From the NCBI GenBank assembly GCA_000830315.1, contig CP010426.1:668497-700832 (forward strand): DNA of 32,336 nucleotides, given 5' to 3'. A program made the position numbers and the translations under genes. Source of the DNA: an archaeon GW2011_AR20 (lineage in GTDB: Archaea; Nanobdellota; Nanobdellia; SCGC-AAA011-G17; GW2011-AR20). Under the pieces are notes generated by a model that saw only the letters and a list, made by a program, of their open reading frames with translations, ran no database searches and was not told the origin of the DNA. This document shows, piece after piece, positions 21,170 through 29,337 of the stretch (position 1 is the first letter of the stretch; each line of letters opens with the position of its first letter).

Positions 21170-21898
21170 ATGAAATCTAAAAATAGCAATTTAATTACAA
21201 TTTTAATTGCCGTAGTTATAATAATTGGATTAGTATTATACTTTAATTCGTCTAAAGAAAAAACAACATTGAATGTTTCTGGCTCCTCAACAATAGAAGC
21301 ACTGGCAGATGAAGCAAGTGTTTATATTGGCATTGAAACCTTAAAAAAAGCAGCAGAGGAATCAAAAAATGAAAATTCCGAGATAAGCGAGAAGGTGTTA
21401 AATGCATTGGAATATGCCGGAATAAACAAGGAAAACATTGAAACCTCTTCTTATAATATTTATCCAGAATATGACTGGAGCAATAATAATCAAGAATTAA
21501 AGGGCTACAAAACAAGCAACATACTAAAAATAACAACAAGAAACTTTGATGAAATCGGAAGAATAGTTGATGTAAGCATTGATAACGGCGCCACATCGAT
21601 ACAGAGCATTAATTTCGAGTTATCTGAAGAAAAGCAAAATGAATTTAAGCAGGAGGCCATAAGCAAAGCAAGCGAGGATGCCCGAGCCAAAGCAGAAGCA
21701 ACTGTTCAGGGATTGGACAGTGAATTAGGAAGGGTTAAGCAAGTCACGGTTTCAGACTATAATTATTATCCATATCAGTATTTCTTGGCCGAATCTGGAG
21801 GAGGGATAGAAGAAGCGAGAAAGGCGGCGGATATTGAAATAGCCCCTAGGAAATTAGAAGTGACTGCAAATATAAATGTTGTTTTTGAATTAAACTAA
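21170..21898 (+). CDS. SIMPL domain (DUF541) protein, membrane anchored
   Basis: 242 residues. Residues 9-27 form an N-terminal signal anchor (LITILIAVVIIIGLVLYF); the rest faces outside. SIMPL features: LNVSGSSTIEALADEASVYIGIET, EKVLNALEYAGINKENIETSSYNIYPEYDW, LKGYKTSNILKITTRNFDEIGRIVD, GATSIQSINFELSE, and a final ANINVVFEL strand. The domain forms oligomers in bacteria (BP26-like) but its role in archaea is unknown. Leaderless-type TATA about 21138-21146 (TATTTATAAA). Confidence 0.88.
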   Translation: MKSKNSNLITILIAVVIIIGLVLYFNSSKEKTTLNVSGSSTIEALADEASVYIGIETLKKAAEESKNENSEISEKVLNALEYAGINKENIETSSYNIYPEYDWSNNNQELKGYKTSNILKITTRNFDEIGRIVDVSIDNGATSIQSINFELSEEKQNEFKQEAISKASEDARAKAEATVQGLDSELGRVKQVTVSDYNYYPYQYFLAESGGGIEEARKAADIEIAPRKLEVTANINVVFELN

Positions 21899-22035
21899 AC
21901 GTCGCGAAATTTTGATATTTGTTTTAATATTGCCTGATTAATAAAATCCTCTTCATCGTGAAACATCCTTGTTTTTTCCACTATGCTTTTTATACTCTGC
22001 ATTAACTGCGAGTTTATTTTAATTGTATGATCCAT
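21895..22035 (-). CDS. Ribbon-helix-helix (CopG/Arc-type) regulator, 46 residues
   Basis: A short gene read MDHTIKINSQLMQSIKSIVE at the start: a beta strand (HTIKINSQ) followed by two helices (LMQSIKSIVEKTR and DEEDFINQAILKQISKF), the complete RHH fold. Ribosome binding site GAGGTG about 10 nt before ATG 22035 and TATA ACTATATAAAC (about 22068-22078). The stop overlaps that of the SIMPL gene by 2 nt (convergent). It is divergent from the five-gene operon at 22174 and is the obvious candidate to control it. RHH proteins are also common antitoxins; no toxin is adjacent on the same strand. Confidence 0.75.
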   Translation of the reverse strand: MDHTIKINSQLMQSIKSIVEKTRMFHDEEDFINQAILKQISKFRDV

Positions 22036-22173
22036 TTTATCACCTCTTCAATAAAACGTTTGCAAGAAGTTTATATAGTTTTTTCTTTCCCATTTTTCTC
22101 TACCGAAAGGTTTATATACTAGTATGACTACTGATAAGTAACAATAAATAAGGAGGTTAATAAAATAACTAAA
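22036..22173. promoter_or_regulatory. Divergent promoter region between RHH regulator and five-gene operon
   Basis: It contains a minus-strand TATA (about 22068-22078) and a plus-strand TATA (GTTTATATACT, about 22110-22120) in 138 nt. The plus TATA runs into a 10-nt palindrome ATACTAGTAT (about 22116-22125), a possible RHH operator. The operon leader ends with the strong AAGGAGG site (22151-22157). Confidence 0.5.
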
Positions 22174-22878
22174 ATGACACAAGAAAATCAAACTCAAGGT
22201 TCAAATTTAGAGGATAGACTGTTACAGATAGGTAACTTAAATCATTTAAATAGACAGATAGATAAAACAAAATCGCCATCTGATCGTTTTCAACTTTATT
22301 CTAATTTAGCTGAAATATTAAGCGGCGGAGGGAAAGAGAATCCAGAGGACTACAAAAATATTTATGGAGACATAAGAGTAAGTCCTGAAGAGGCTGTAAG
22401 ATATGCTAGTGAGGGAATGAGCTCAAGGGCACACGATGCAGAAGAATTATATAAACAAAACAAAGAGAAAATAGTTGGGGAAGTTAGTTCTTCAATGAAT
22501 GATACTTTAAAAGGTTCTAAAAACAAAGCAGAAGCTGCTCAAAGACTATCACTTTACTTCACAGATTTAATAAAAGTTCCTGAAGTAGATCAAGCAACTC
22601 TTGATGAAATGGCTCAAGACAATTTGGCTAAAAGAGTCGGTGTTAGCATGAACTTCAGTGCTCGTGGAAGCATGGATAAATATGCAGAATTGCAGCAAAG
22701 AATGTACGCTGGCGAATTCATAAAAGAAGCAAAGAATGGAAATGAAACAACTTATGTTGTTGATGAAAGTAAATTAGGAAAAAATATGGACAACATCATA
22801 TATGGATCCACGGTCTACAGTAACAGCAAAGCAATAGAACAAGCTAAACAAAAAGAAGCTCAGAAAAAAGCTTCTTAA
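22174..22878 (+). CDS. Unknown soluble helical protein, operon gene 1
   Basis: 234 residues, no membrane segment or signal peptide. Predicted largely helical, with a disordered polar start (TQENQTQGSN) and a Lys/Gln/Ala-rich tail (EQAKQKEAQKKAS). Middle region: SPEEAVRYASEGMSSRAHDAEELY, then KAEAAQRLSLYFTDLIKV. No family recognised. AAGGAGG lies 16 nt upstream of the ATG, a longer spacing than usual; an ATG in another frame is not seen nearer. First gene of a five-gene unit with gaps of 16, 1, -4 and 7 nt. Confidence 0.8.
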   Translation: MTQENQTQGSNLEDRLLQIGNLNHLNRQIDKTKSPSDRFQLYSNLAEILSGGGKENPEDYKNIYGDIRVSPEEAVRYASEGMSSRAHDAEELYKQNKEKIVGEVSSSMNDTLKGSKNKAEAAQRLSLYFTDLIKVPEVDQATLDEMAQDNLAKRVGVSMNFSARGSMDKYAELQQRMYAGEFIKEAKNGNETTYVVDESKLGKNMDNIIYGSTVYSNSKAIEQAKQKEAQKKAS

Positions 22879-22894
22879 TTTTTCTTTTTTTAAA

Positions 22895-23290
22895 ATGACA
22901 GGAACATTAGTACAAAGAATTGAAAGAGAAATAAAAAAATGTAAAAGAGAGTATCCTGAAAGCTGGGCAATGAAATATTTTGGTAATTTTATGTGCCATC
23001 TGCCAGAGGGCTTATACAGAAAAGGCAAGTTTTATGACTCTGACTTCAAACAATGGGGAGAAAAGCATAGTAAGCTCATGAAAAGTCAGACCATCGGACA
23101 AGTTCATCATGTTATAGACAACATTATATCCAAGAAAGGCATAGATTTAGAAAATATGATTAGACTGCAAATAACTTGGCGGGAAAAGAAAGATAATACA
23201 GCTCTTTCTGAATTATATGATATAGCTACCCCTATTTATATAAAATTAAGGGAGATGGGTTACAATCATTACCCTGATTTGACTGCTTAA
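22895..23290 (+). CDS. Unknown small protein, operon gene 2
   Basis: 131 residues. Basic N-terminal helix (QRIEREIKKCKREYPESWAM) followed by FGNFMCHLPEGLYRKGKFYDSD and helices in the second half (IGQVHHVIDNIISKKGIDLENMIRLQITWREKKDN). No membrane segment. The conserved-looking His/Trp/Tyr residues do not match a motif I know. A T-rich run (TTTTTCTTTTTTT) lies in the 16-nt gap just before its ATG. There is no ribosome binding site. Confidence 0.75.
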   Translation: MTGTLVQRIEREIKKCKREYPESWAMKYFGNFMCHLPEGLYRKGKFYDSDFKQWGEKHSKLMKSQTIGQVHHVIDNIISKKGIDLENMIRLQITWREKKDNTALSELYDIATPIYIKLREMGYNHYPDLTA

Positions 23291-23291
23291 A

Positions 23292-23723
23292 ATGACAAAT
23301 CTAATTTTATTTAATTCAGGTCAGGCAGCCGGATATTTTATTCTACAAAAGATTGGGCAATCTATGCAAGATGCCGCAAAAGCTAAGATAATCAATTATA
23401 GTTGGTTACAGGGACATTTAGAAGATATTGGTGTGCTTGGAACAGTCACTGCTGCAGGCTTAACAGTTGCTAAATTATTTTTTAATGATAATAAGTACGC
23501 AAGACTGGCATCGGTATTTGTTCCGCCGATATTAGCGACAATAGATGAGTTAAAAATTTTGAATCTAAATCCAAAAACAACAACATATGATCCGCAGGAC
23601 ATAGCATCTTTCTTTGCTGGAAGTTTGCTCGCTTATGGATTGTCTAAGGCAAATGATGAAGGTGTTTTCAAGAAAATGTTTAAGAAAAAATCACTTGAAG
23701 GAACGATAGAGGCGGGAAAATGA
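23292..23723 (+). CDS. Unknown protein with hydrophobic helices, operon gene 3
   Basis: 143 residues, starting 1 nt after gene 2. Three moderately hydrophobic stretches: about 42-64 (HLEDIGVLGTVTAAGLTVAKLFF), 70-87 (ARLASVFVPPILATIDEL) and 102-118 (DIASFFAGSLLAYGLSK), then a basic tail (KKMFKKKSLEG). Probably a membrane protein with the tail in the cytoplasm. No family recognised, though the size resembles VanZ-like small membrane proteins. The ATG of gene 4 overlaps its stop by 4 nt. Confidence 0.75.
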   Translation: MTNLILFNSGQAAGYFILQKIGQSMQDAAKAKIINYSWLQGHLEDIGVLGTVTAAGLTVAKLFFNDNKYARLASVFVPPILATIDELKILNLNPKTTTYDPQDIASFFAGSLLAYGLSKANDEGVFKKMFKKKSLEGTIEAGK

Positions 23724-24979
23724 CAAGAACATTATCACAAATAATAAAGCCAAAAATAAAGAAAATTGCTACGACAATAAGTACGGGCATCTTGGCCCTT
23801 CATCTATTGACTCAAACAAATCATAGCTTGAATAATCTTTATCATCATTTCCTTCCGGACAAACAACGACAAGAGTTTGTTAGAGAATTTGGATTTCCCC
23901 TCAAAGGTTTTGACAGTGATATAAGCGGATATATGGGAACTGGACTATATACTATTGGGGATGTTATATATAAAGAAATGTTGGAAAGGCCTTTTAGTCT
24001 ATCTTCTCTTTCAATAAGGTCTCCAAATTATTTTAAGGAATCAATATTTGATCAGATTGGATACATAATAACAACTGATAATGGTGGCTATTACGATCCT
24101 ATAACAGGAGCAATTGTTGTCGAGGATGGTTCTCCTAGTGCGCTTCATCATGAAATAAAACATAGGAAAACGTTTGAAATTGACAAAATTCATCCAGAAT
24201 TCTTAGAAAGATGGAAAAATCTGGCAAAAAGAAAGAACGGCGAGTCCATTTACAAACCCGGCTTGGAGCAGATATGTTTAAGATTTAGGCTGTTAAATAA
24301 GTTAGTTGATAATCCTTCAAATTATGAAGAAAATAATAGATATGGGTTCGTAAGTGATTATGCGAGAACAAATGTTTATGAAGATATTGCTGAATTGTGT
24401 GAGAAAGTTGAAAGTATATCTATACAGGGGGGGCTAAGTGAACTGTTTGATTACAGCCCAAAAACACATCAAAATCTTAGACCAAAAATACAACTTGCGC
24501 AGGAATATGGACTTATACCAAGAGAATTTGAAGATTTTATGGTCTTGACTTTAAAATATAGAAATCTTCATGGAGAGAATGGTTATTATGATAAATCTGG
24601 AGCTGAAGAATTTTTAAAGAATTTGGACGCGTTTGCTAAAAAACACCCTCGAAGTGTTTATACTGCTGATCTGAGAGAAGCAAAAGCAGGCGTGTACCAG
24701 AGTATGCTTGCGCTTAAAGATGTTAAAGATAAAGATGGGCAAAAGAAATTAATAGGATTATACAAAGATGTTCTTTTATCGCCATACAAGGACCGGGTAG
24801 CTTATGGTGTCAGTCTAACTAGATTAAAGGATTTGTATCGCAACCTTGGAGATATAAATAAATATGAGATATATGCTAAAGCAGATACTTTGCATTCCGA
24901 GAGATTCTTTGGGGGTTTTATGATGTTAAGCAAAGAGGGGGTTAATGATTTCTTAAAGGAAAAAGGAGAACTAAATTAG
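23720..24979 (+). CDS. Membrane-anchored zinc metallopeptidase, operon gene 4
   Basis: 419 residues. A basic start and a hydrophobic segment (residues about 15-31, KIATTISTGILALHLL) suggest a signal anchor. The zincin motif HEIKH is at 144-148, in the context of a metallopeptidase helix (SPSALHHEIKHRKTF). The segment YGFVSDYARTNVYEDIAEL (208-226) supplies an EDxAE-type acidic third ligand (E221 or E225), as in several extracellular zinc peptidase families. Residues about 285-400 are helical repeats (TPR-like; AEEFLKNLDAFAKKHPRSVY, LYKDVLLSPYKDRVAYGVSLTRLKDLYRNLGD). No exact family named; peptidase activity is inferred. Confidence 0.78.
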   Translation: MTRTLSQIIKPKIKKIATTISTGILALHLLTQTNHSLNNLYHHFLPDKQRQEFVREFGFPLKGFDSDISGYMGTGLYTIGDVIYKEMLERPFSLSSLSIRSPNYFKESIFDQIGYIITTDNGGYYDPITGAIVVEDGSPSALHHEIKHRKTFEIDKIHPEFLERWKNLAKRKNGESIYKPGLEQICLRFRLLNKLVDNPSNYEENNRYGFVSDYARTNVYEDIAELCEKVESISIQGGLSELFDYSPKTHQNLRPKIQLAQEYGLIPREFEDFMVLTLKYRNLHGENGYYDKSGAEEFLKNLDAFAKKHPRSVYTADLREAKAGVYQSMLALKDVKDKDGQKKLIGLYKDVLLSPYKDRVAYGVSLTRLKDLYRNLGDINKYEIYAKADTLHSERFFGGFMMLSKEGVNDFLKEKGELN

Positions 24980-24986
24980 AAATAAA

Positions 24987-25301
24987 ATGTCATATATAAA
25001 CAGAGCACCAAAACGCGAATTAGCTGATATCTTGGCAAGAAATTTAACCGAATATGAGTTTAGCAATCCGGAATATAAAAGAATGAATTTAGAAGAACTT
25101 GAGAAGGCAAAGACAAAATTTTACTGGTCAAAGTATAACAGATTTATTAGGGAGAATGAAGAAACTTTGCGTCAGAGAATAAAGGAAGAGAGATTAAAGA
25201 GATTTGATCAATCTAAACCCTCTCAAGAAGATTTAGACAAGCAAAGAATTGAAACATTAGTGCAAAGTTCTCAAGATTCTTTACAAGAAAGATTATTCTA
25301 A
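24987..25301 (+). CDS. Unknown charged protein, operon gene 5
   Basis: 104 residues, starting 7 nt after gene 4. Highly charged and helical throughout (ELADILARNLTEYEFSNPEY, LEELEKAKTKFYWSKYNRFIRENEETLRQRIKEERLKRFD). No membrane helix, no Cys. Possibly a cytoplasmic partner. Its 3' end overlaps the convergent nucleotidyltransferase-HEPN gene by 9 nt. Confidence 0.72.
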   Translation: MSYINRAPKRELADILARNLTEYEFSNPEYKRMNLEELEKAKTKFYWSKYNRFIRENEETLRQRIKEERLKRFDQSKPSQEDLDKQRIETLVQSSQDSLQERLF

Positions 25302-26075
25302 TTTCTTGACTAAATTGGCCATTTCGCCGATGAATTTATCAGCCCTTTCCTGATACATCTCAATGAACTTCCCGGTTATATTCGCTGTTTCACCATGACT
25401 TAGGTGATGCGCAACTGCATAAATTTCTTTGTACCAATCAACATACTTGCTATTTAACATTCCTTTCTTGACGAAAACATCATTCAATAATTGGGGGATG
25501 TGCTCCGGACTCGGAGGAACTTGCTTTGCCGCCATTAATGCTGCATGTGAACTGTCAACCATTGCCCAATATAATGCATCCAATGATCCAATTAAATGCA
25601 TCTTGCTTCTTGACATATGAAATGGCGCCCTTCTCAATGCATTATAAATTGCCTCCGGGCTTGGTTTTATTTTTCCCCTGGCTAATAAAACTTTTAATGG
25701 CTCAAAAAATCCTCCAAAATCAATTAACGAAACGCCGTATCTTACAACATTTATGACAACCGGCTCTCCTATTAATAACTCATTCCAGAATGTTGATAAT
25801 GTTACGGTATTGACATGCAATTTTTTAGGATATTTTAATGAGGCTGTTAATTTCCCTAATTCTTCCCTGTACCATGCAATTAATTCCTGGTCCCATTTAA
25901 TTACAACATCATCAACTATGATTATAATATCAACATCGCTTTTAGTCTGCTGTGTTTCTTTTGCAGTACTTCCGAAAAGAACTATTGACTTGACAACTTC
26001 GCGAAATTTCTGGTAAACTTTAGTTGCGTAATCATAAGCTATATCATAATCCCTAAATGCCTGCTCTTTTTTCAA
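25293..26075 (-). CDS. Nucleotidyltransferase-HEPN fusion protein
   Basis: 260 residues. N-terminal polymerase-beta-type domain with the G-S motif LFGSTAKET (34-42) and DVDIIIIVDD (48-57), carrying the two metal-binding Asp; a further acidic residue falls in the following strand. The C-terminal half (about 140-260) is helical and HEPN-like (MHLIGSLDALYWAMVDSSHAALMAAKQVPPS). The canonical HEPN RNase motif R-x4-6-H is not evident, so the nuclease site may be degenerate. Separate MNT and HEPN proteins form toxin-antitoxin pairs in which the MNT AMPylates HEPN; here both are on one chain. TTTGCAGTAC..., no clear TATA; a polyA/T region precedes ATG. Confidence 0.82.
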   Translation of the reverse strand: MKKEQAFRDYDIAYDYATKVYQKFREVVKSIVLFGSTAKETQQTKSDVDIIIIVDDVVIKWDQELIAWYREELGKLTASLKYPKKLHVNTVTLSTFWNELLIGEPVVINVVRYGVSLIDFGGFFEPLKVLLARGKIKPSPEAIYNALRRAPFHMSRSKMHLIGSLDALYWAMVDSSHAALMAAKQVPPSPEHIPQLLNDVFVKKGMLNSKYVDWYKEIYAVAHHLSHGETANITGKFIEMYQERADKFIGEMANLVKKLE

Positions 26076-26096
26076 ACTATCATCCTCTTTTTTATT

Positions 26097-26429
26097 TTAA
26101 GCTGCTAATTCCTTTTCCTTTAATGATTTATTTGTTTCTAGCTTTGTAATTAGACTATCCATCTTTATTAATTCCTTAACCCACTGGTTTTGTATGTTAA
26201 GCTTATATAATTTTGCATTACCAACTTTTCTTGTAAATAAAACTATATTTTTTTTAATTAATTGAGGCCATATTTCTGAGAAAGCTGTCCATCCGACATT
26301 AGAGTTCTTGGCTATCTCTGTCATGCTATAATCCATATCCCTTGCTATTATTAGAAAATCTAATACTCTCATCAAAGGGTAATCTCCAAAGTACTCTAAA
26401 AATACACTTTTCTCTTCATTATTTTCCAT
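26097..26429 (-). CDS. Winged-helix transcription regulator
   Basis: 110 residues from ATG 26429, chosen since the TATA box (GTTTATATATAACC, about 26449-26462) lies 25-30 nt upstream. N-terminal Glu/Phe stretch, then RVLDFLIIARDMDYSMTEIAKNSNVGWTAFSEIWPQLIKKNIVLFTRKVGNAKLYKLN: helix, helix-turn-helix and beta wing of an archaeal MarR/ArsR-like winged helix. A charged C-terminal helix could mediate dimerisation. 21 nt upstream of the NT-HEPN gene on the same strand, so the two may form one operon. Confidence 0.78.
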   Translation of the reverse strand: MENNEEKSVFLEYFGDYPLMRVLDFLIIARDMDYSMTEIAKNSNVGWTAFSEIWPQLIKKNIVLFTRKVGNAKLYKLNIQNQWVKELIKMDSLITKLETNKSLKEKELAA

Positions 26430-26528
26430 GTCATAAATTAAAATTTGGTTATATATAAACATTTCTATTTTAATAGCCTTAATTCATAAAACGAAAACTA
26501 TTTAAATAACAACTCCCTTTTAGAAGTT

Positions 26529-26783
26529 GTGGAAGAGCGTTTAATTATTAAAAAATTTATTGCTAGGAAGTTATACAGAAAGAGAATGTGGCTGCATAAA
26601 CATACAAGTATTCATAATTTACCGAAAGGGTTGTCTAATGAGTTGCGGGCATCAAAAGAAGTTAGAAAAGCAATAGATGATCTCATAAAAGAACAGATAT
26701 TATTAACCAAACCCACCCATTATGGATTAGAAGTTAGTTTAAACCCAAAAAAAATAAAAGAGATTGAGGAATTGGCATTATAA
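26529..26783 (+). CDS. Small winged-helix-like basic protein
   Basis: 84 residues, starting with GTG (TATA CTATTTAAATAAC about 26498-26508 gives a leaderless start). Basic N-terminus (ARKLYRKRMWLHKHTSIHNLPKGL), then helix KEVRKAIDDLIKEQILLTKPTHYGLEVSLNPKKIKEIEEL, which looks like the second half of a winged helix with its wing. Possibly a DNA/RNA binding protein common in DPANN; I recall similar sequences but cannot name the family. Convergent with the TIM-barrel gene (4-nt gap). Confidence 0.72.
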   Translation: MEERLIIKKFIARKLYRKRMWLHKHTSIHNLPKGLSNELRASKEVRKAIDDLIKEQILLTKPTHYGLEVSLNPKKIKEIEELAL

Positions 26784-26787
26784 AATT

Positions 26788-28698
26788 TTATTGGTTCGGT
26801 GTTCCGGCAAATCTTGACCTGTCGCCAGGAACTTGTCCTCCTAATTCCAATGGCAGATTTGAAAACCCGCCTCCGTACATTGCAAAGTGCTGTTCTGGTA
26901 GTGTAGGACCATAACCAAGTCCATACTTCCCTTCTGTTTCCCAAACATCTTTCCAGTACGGCATGGTTTTATATGTATATAAAGGTGACTCAAAGTATTC
27001 TAAAGCATACAAATGAGGATTTTCTTTGAACTGTGCGACAAATGCACCTGCCTCAACAATAACATTTCCCTTGTCAAATTTAAAGCCTGCTTTCTCCAAG
27101 ATTCTTAACTGGTCTTTTATAGGAGCATTTCCCATTCCAGGGGGAAGATGTGCATCATTAAATCCGAAATTATCTGTGATGTGAACTTGTTTTACATAAG
27201 GGGCTATTTTTTCAGTTTCTCTTTTAATATCCTCTTCTGAATACCCTTCTTTCCTCATGAAATTAATATGGCCGACATCCCATGTAACACCAATTAATTT
27301 TTCTGCTGTTTCTTTGGCTTTGTCTGCAGAAACATTTTTTTCCTTCATTAATTTTTCTGCAAATAATTTCCTGGTTTCCTCAACTGTCTTGGCCATTTCA
27401 GATGCCCTTCCCAAAGTCAATCCTGGCTGATAGTTTTCAAGGACAATTATTGGTGTATGCTCTTTATATTTTTTATAAGCATCAAGAGCCGCATTTGAAA
27501 CTGTTTCTGCTGTCTTTTCCTTGGCCAACTTATTCGAAGGTGTCCACACTTCCGGTGTTGGCGCTTCACTTAGCTTAATTTGAAGATTTCTCATGCCATC
27601 CACCAAAGCTTTCTGGTATTCATCATTGTATTTTTCAATCTGCGATGCTGTTAAATCCCTGTTTTTAAAAGTTGTATCCTGCAATCTCTTTATCTTAATC
27701 AAATTCGGGTCTTCCCTGATTTCTTTAATAAGTTTATCCGCCTCTTCTTTTTTATTATCAGGAACATATTTCAACTGATTGAAAATTTCATTTAAATTAG
27801 AATAAATATGCTGATCCAATTCAATCATATGCGCCTGCAGCCTTAATTTTTCTTTTTCCAGATTCTCTTTTAATTTTTTTTCATCTGAAGTCAAAACATT
27901 TTCCTTGTTTGCTTCTTCATATGGTGCGAGTTCCCTCATAATCCCAATAAATCTATCGCCGACTTCTGCTTTTTGCCTCTGATATTCGAAAACCCTTAAT
28001 CTTTCCTCATCCCATGTTGTCTGATTCATGCTTTTTAATCTTCTTTCAGGTGCCCATACTTCCGGGCCTGCAGGATATTCCTTGACCTCTCTTCTTATCA
28101 AATTAATCTGTCCGGTTTCCCTGTTTACAATTCCAATGTTTTCCTGAATTTCATATTGTCCTGGAAGTATTTCCTTAAAAGCATTTCTTCTTTTTAATTC
28201 ATCTATGACATTTTTATCCATTTTTTTATACTCGTCATTATCCAGTTTTCTCCACTGCTCTCCGGGCATCATTGTATTAATGTGAAAATTAATCGGCGTA
28301 TTCCCGTCTTCATCTAAATCATGCGCCCTTTCAACAAAGAACTTGACCTGGTTTTCATTTTCTTTTCTTGCTTCTTCCTGCCATCCCTGCTGCGTAAATC
28401 CTGCCAGGTCAACTATCGGGGCATGCATTGTTGCCCTTGCTCCTGTTAATTTAATTAACCTGTCAATCTCCTTGAAATGCTGCTTTGGAATCTGCTCAAG
28501 TATTTCTGGATTAACCATGGAAATATCAACGCCAAGAACGCCTGCATTTAGCCTGGATGTTGCCTCTGCAATCTGGTTTGCTGTCTGCGGGCTTGTTGGG
28601 GCTCCCAAGGCATACTGCGGAACATAAGTAGAATCCATGTTACTCAAATATTCCCTTTTAAACGGAAGTACATTTCCAAAATAGTCTTTCTCGCTCAT
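26788..28698 (-). CDS. Large TIM-barrel protein (xylose isomerase/AP endonuclease 2-like)
   Basis: 636 residues, last gene of a three-gene operon. TIM-barrel landmarks: GVLGVDISMVNPEIL and ARATMHAPIVDLAGF at the front; HTPIIVLENYQPG, GVTWDVGHINFMRKEGY, VKQVHITDNFGFNDAHLPPGMGNAPI and NVIVEAGAF at the back, with the Glu, Asp, His pattern of metal-dependent sugar isomerase/endonuclease IV folds. A ~250-residue charged helical insertion (about 170-400) interrupts the barrel. The C-terminus is Gly/Pro-rich. Overlaps the upstream gene by 4 nt. Substrate unknown. Confidence 0.82.
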   Translation of the reverse strand: MSEKDYFGNVLPFKREYLSNMDSTYVPQYALGAPTSPQTANQIAEATSRLNAGVLGVDISMVNPEILEQIPKQHFKEIDRLIKLTGARATMHAPIVDLAGFTQQGWQEEARKENENQVKFFVERAHDLDEDGNTPINFHINTMMPGEQWRKLDNDEYKKMDKNVIDELKRRNAFKEILPGQYEIQENIGIVNRETGQINLIRREVKEYPAGPEVWAPERRLKSMNQTTWDEERLRVFEYQRQKAEVGDRFIGIMRELAPYEEANKENVLTSDEKKLKENLEKEKLRLQAHMIELDQHIYSNLNEIFNQLKYVPDNKKEEADKLIKEIREDPNLIKIKRLQDTTFKNRDLTASQIEKYNDEYQKALVDGMRNLQIKLSEAPTPEVWTPSNKLAKEKTAETVSNAALDAYKKYKEHTPIIVLENYQPGLTLGRASEMAKTVEETRKLFAEKLMKEKNVSADKAKETAEKLIGVTWDVGHINFMRKEGYSEEDIKRETEKIAPYVKQVHITDNFGFNDAHLPPGMGNAPIKDQLRILEKAGFKFDKGNVIVEAGAFVAQFKENPHLYALEYFESPLYTYKTMPYWKDVWETEGKYGLGYGPTLPEQHFAMYGGGFSNLPLELGGQVPGDRSRFAGTPNQ

Positions 28699-29306
28699 TT
28701 TAGCCTTGCAATATACCTGCTTTTTTCATCTTTCTTTAACTCATCTGTTATTTTAGCCTGGTATATTAATATTTTCTCCTCTGACGCGCCAGGCATGCTC
28801 TCTCGTAATTTCTTGCCTAAATTTTCTTTTTCTATCTCTGTTAAAGATGATTCCGGATTTAAAATGCTTTCCCTTACTAAATTTTGTTTCATAATATCTG
28901 TGTTAAATGAGCCCTCCAGTGTCTGATAATCAAATGACTGCTGGGAGTACAAAGCAAGATTTGAATAATTTGAGTTGCTTGAGTATCTAAATTCGCCTAA
29001 ATCTTCCTCATTCTGTCTTATTGCCAAATCAGGCCTTGCTGCTTGTCTTTGGGGCAAATTTCTCTGTATCTGCTCAGCATCTAATTCATTATCATCAATG
29101 TCTATTTCCCTTGAAATTTTTCTTAATGAAACATCAACATTTAACTTAGATTCCAGATCTTCCTCGAATTCCTTGATTAATTCCTTGACTTCATTAATTA
29201 AATCTTCATCATCAAGCTCCTCCAATAACCCTTTAAGAAATTCAACCTTCTCCTCATTAGTTTCAAGTTCTTCTAATTTCTTTAAAATATTCTTAAAATC
29301 CATCAT
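28695..29306 (-). CDS. Unknown acidic protein, middle gene of the TIM-barrel operon
   Basis: 203 residues. Residues 1-60 are a strongly charged Leu/Glu/Lys helix (KILKKLEELETNEEKVEFLKGLLEELDD), probably coiled coil; 60-130 is polar and Asn/Ser/Gln-rich, likely disordered; the C-terminal part is helical (LTEIEKENLGKKLRESMPG). No catalytic motif. Overlap of 4 nt with the TIM-barrel gene suggests coupled translation. Confidence 0.7.
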   Translation of the reverse strand: MMDFKNILKKLEELETNEEKVEFLKGLLEELDDEDLINEVKELIKEFEEDLESKLNVDVSLRKISREIDIDDNELDAEQIQRNLPQRQAARPDLAIRQNEEDLGEFRYSSNSNYSNLALYSQQSFDYQTLEGSFNTDIMKQNLVRESILNPESSLTEIEKENLGKKLRESMPGASEEKILIYQAKITDELKKDEKSRYIARLK

Positions 29307-29337
29307 AAATCATATTAAATTCAGGGATTTATTAATC

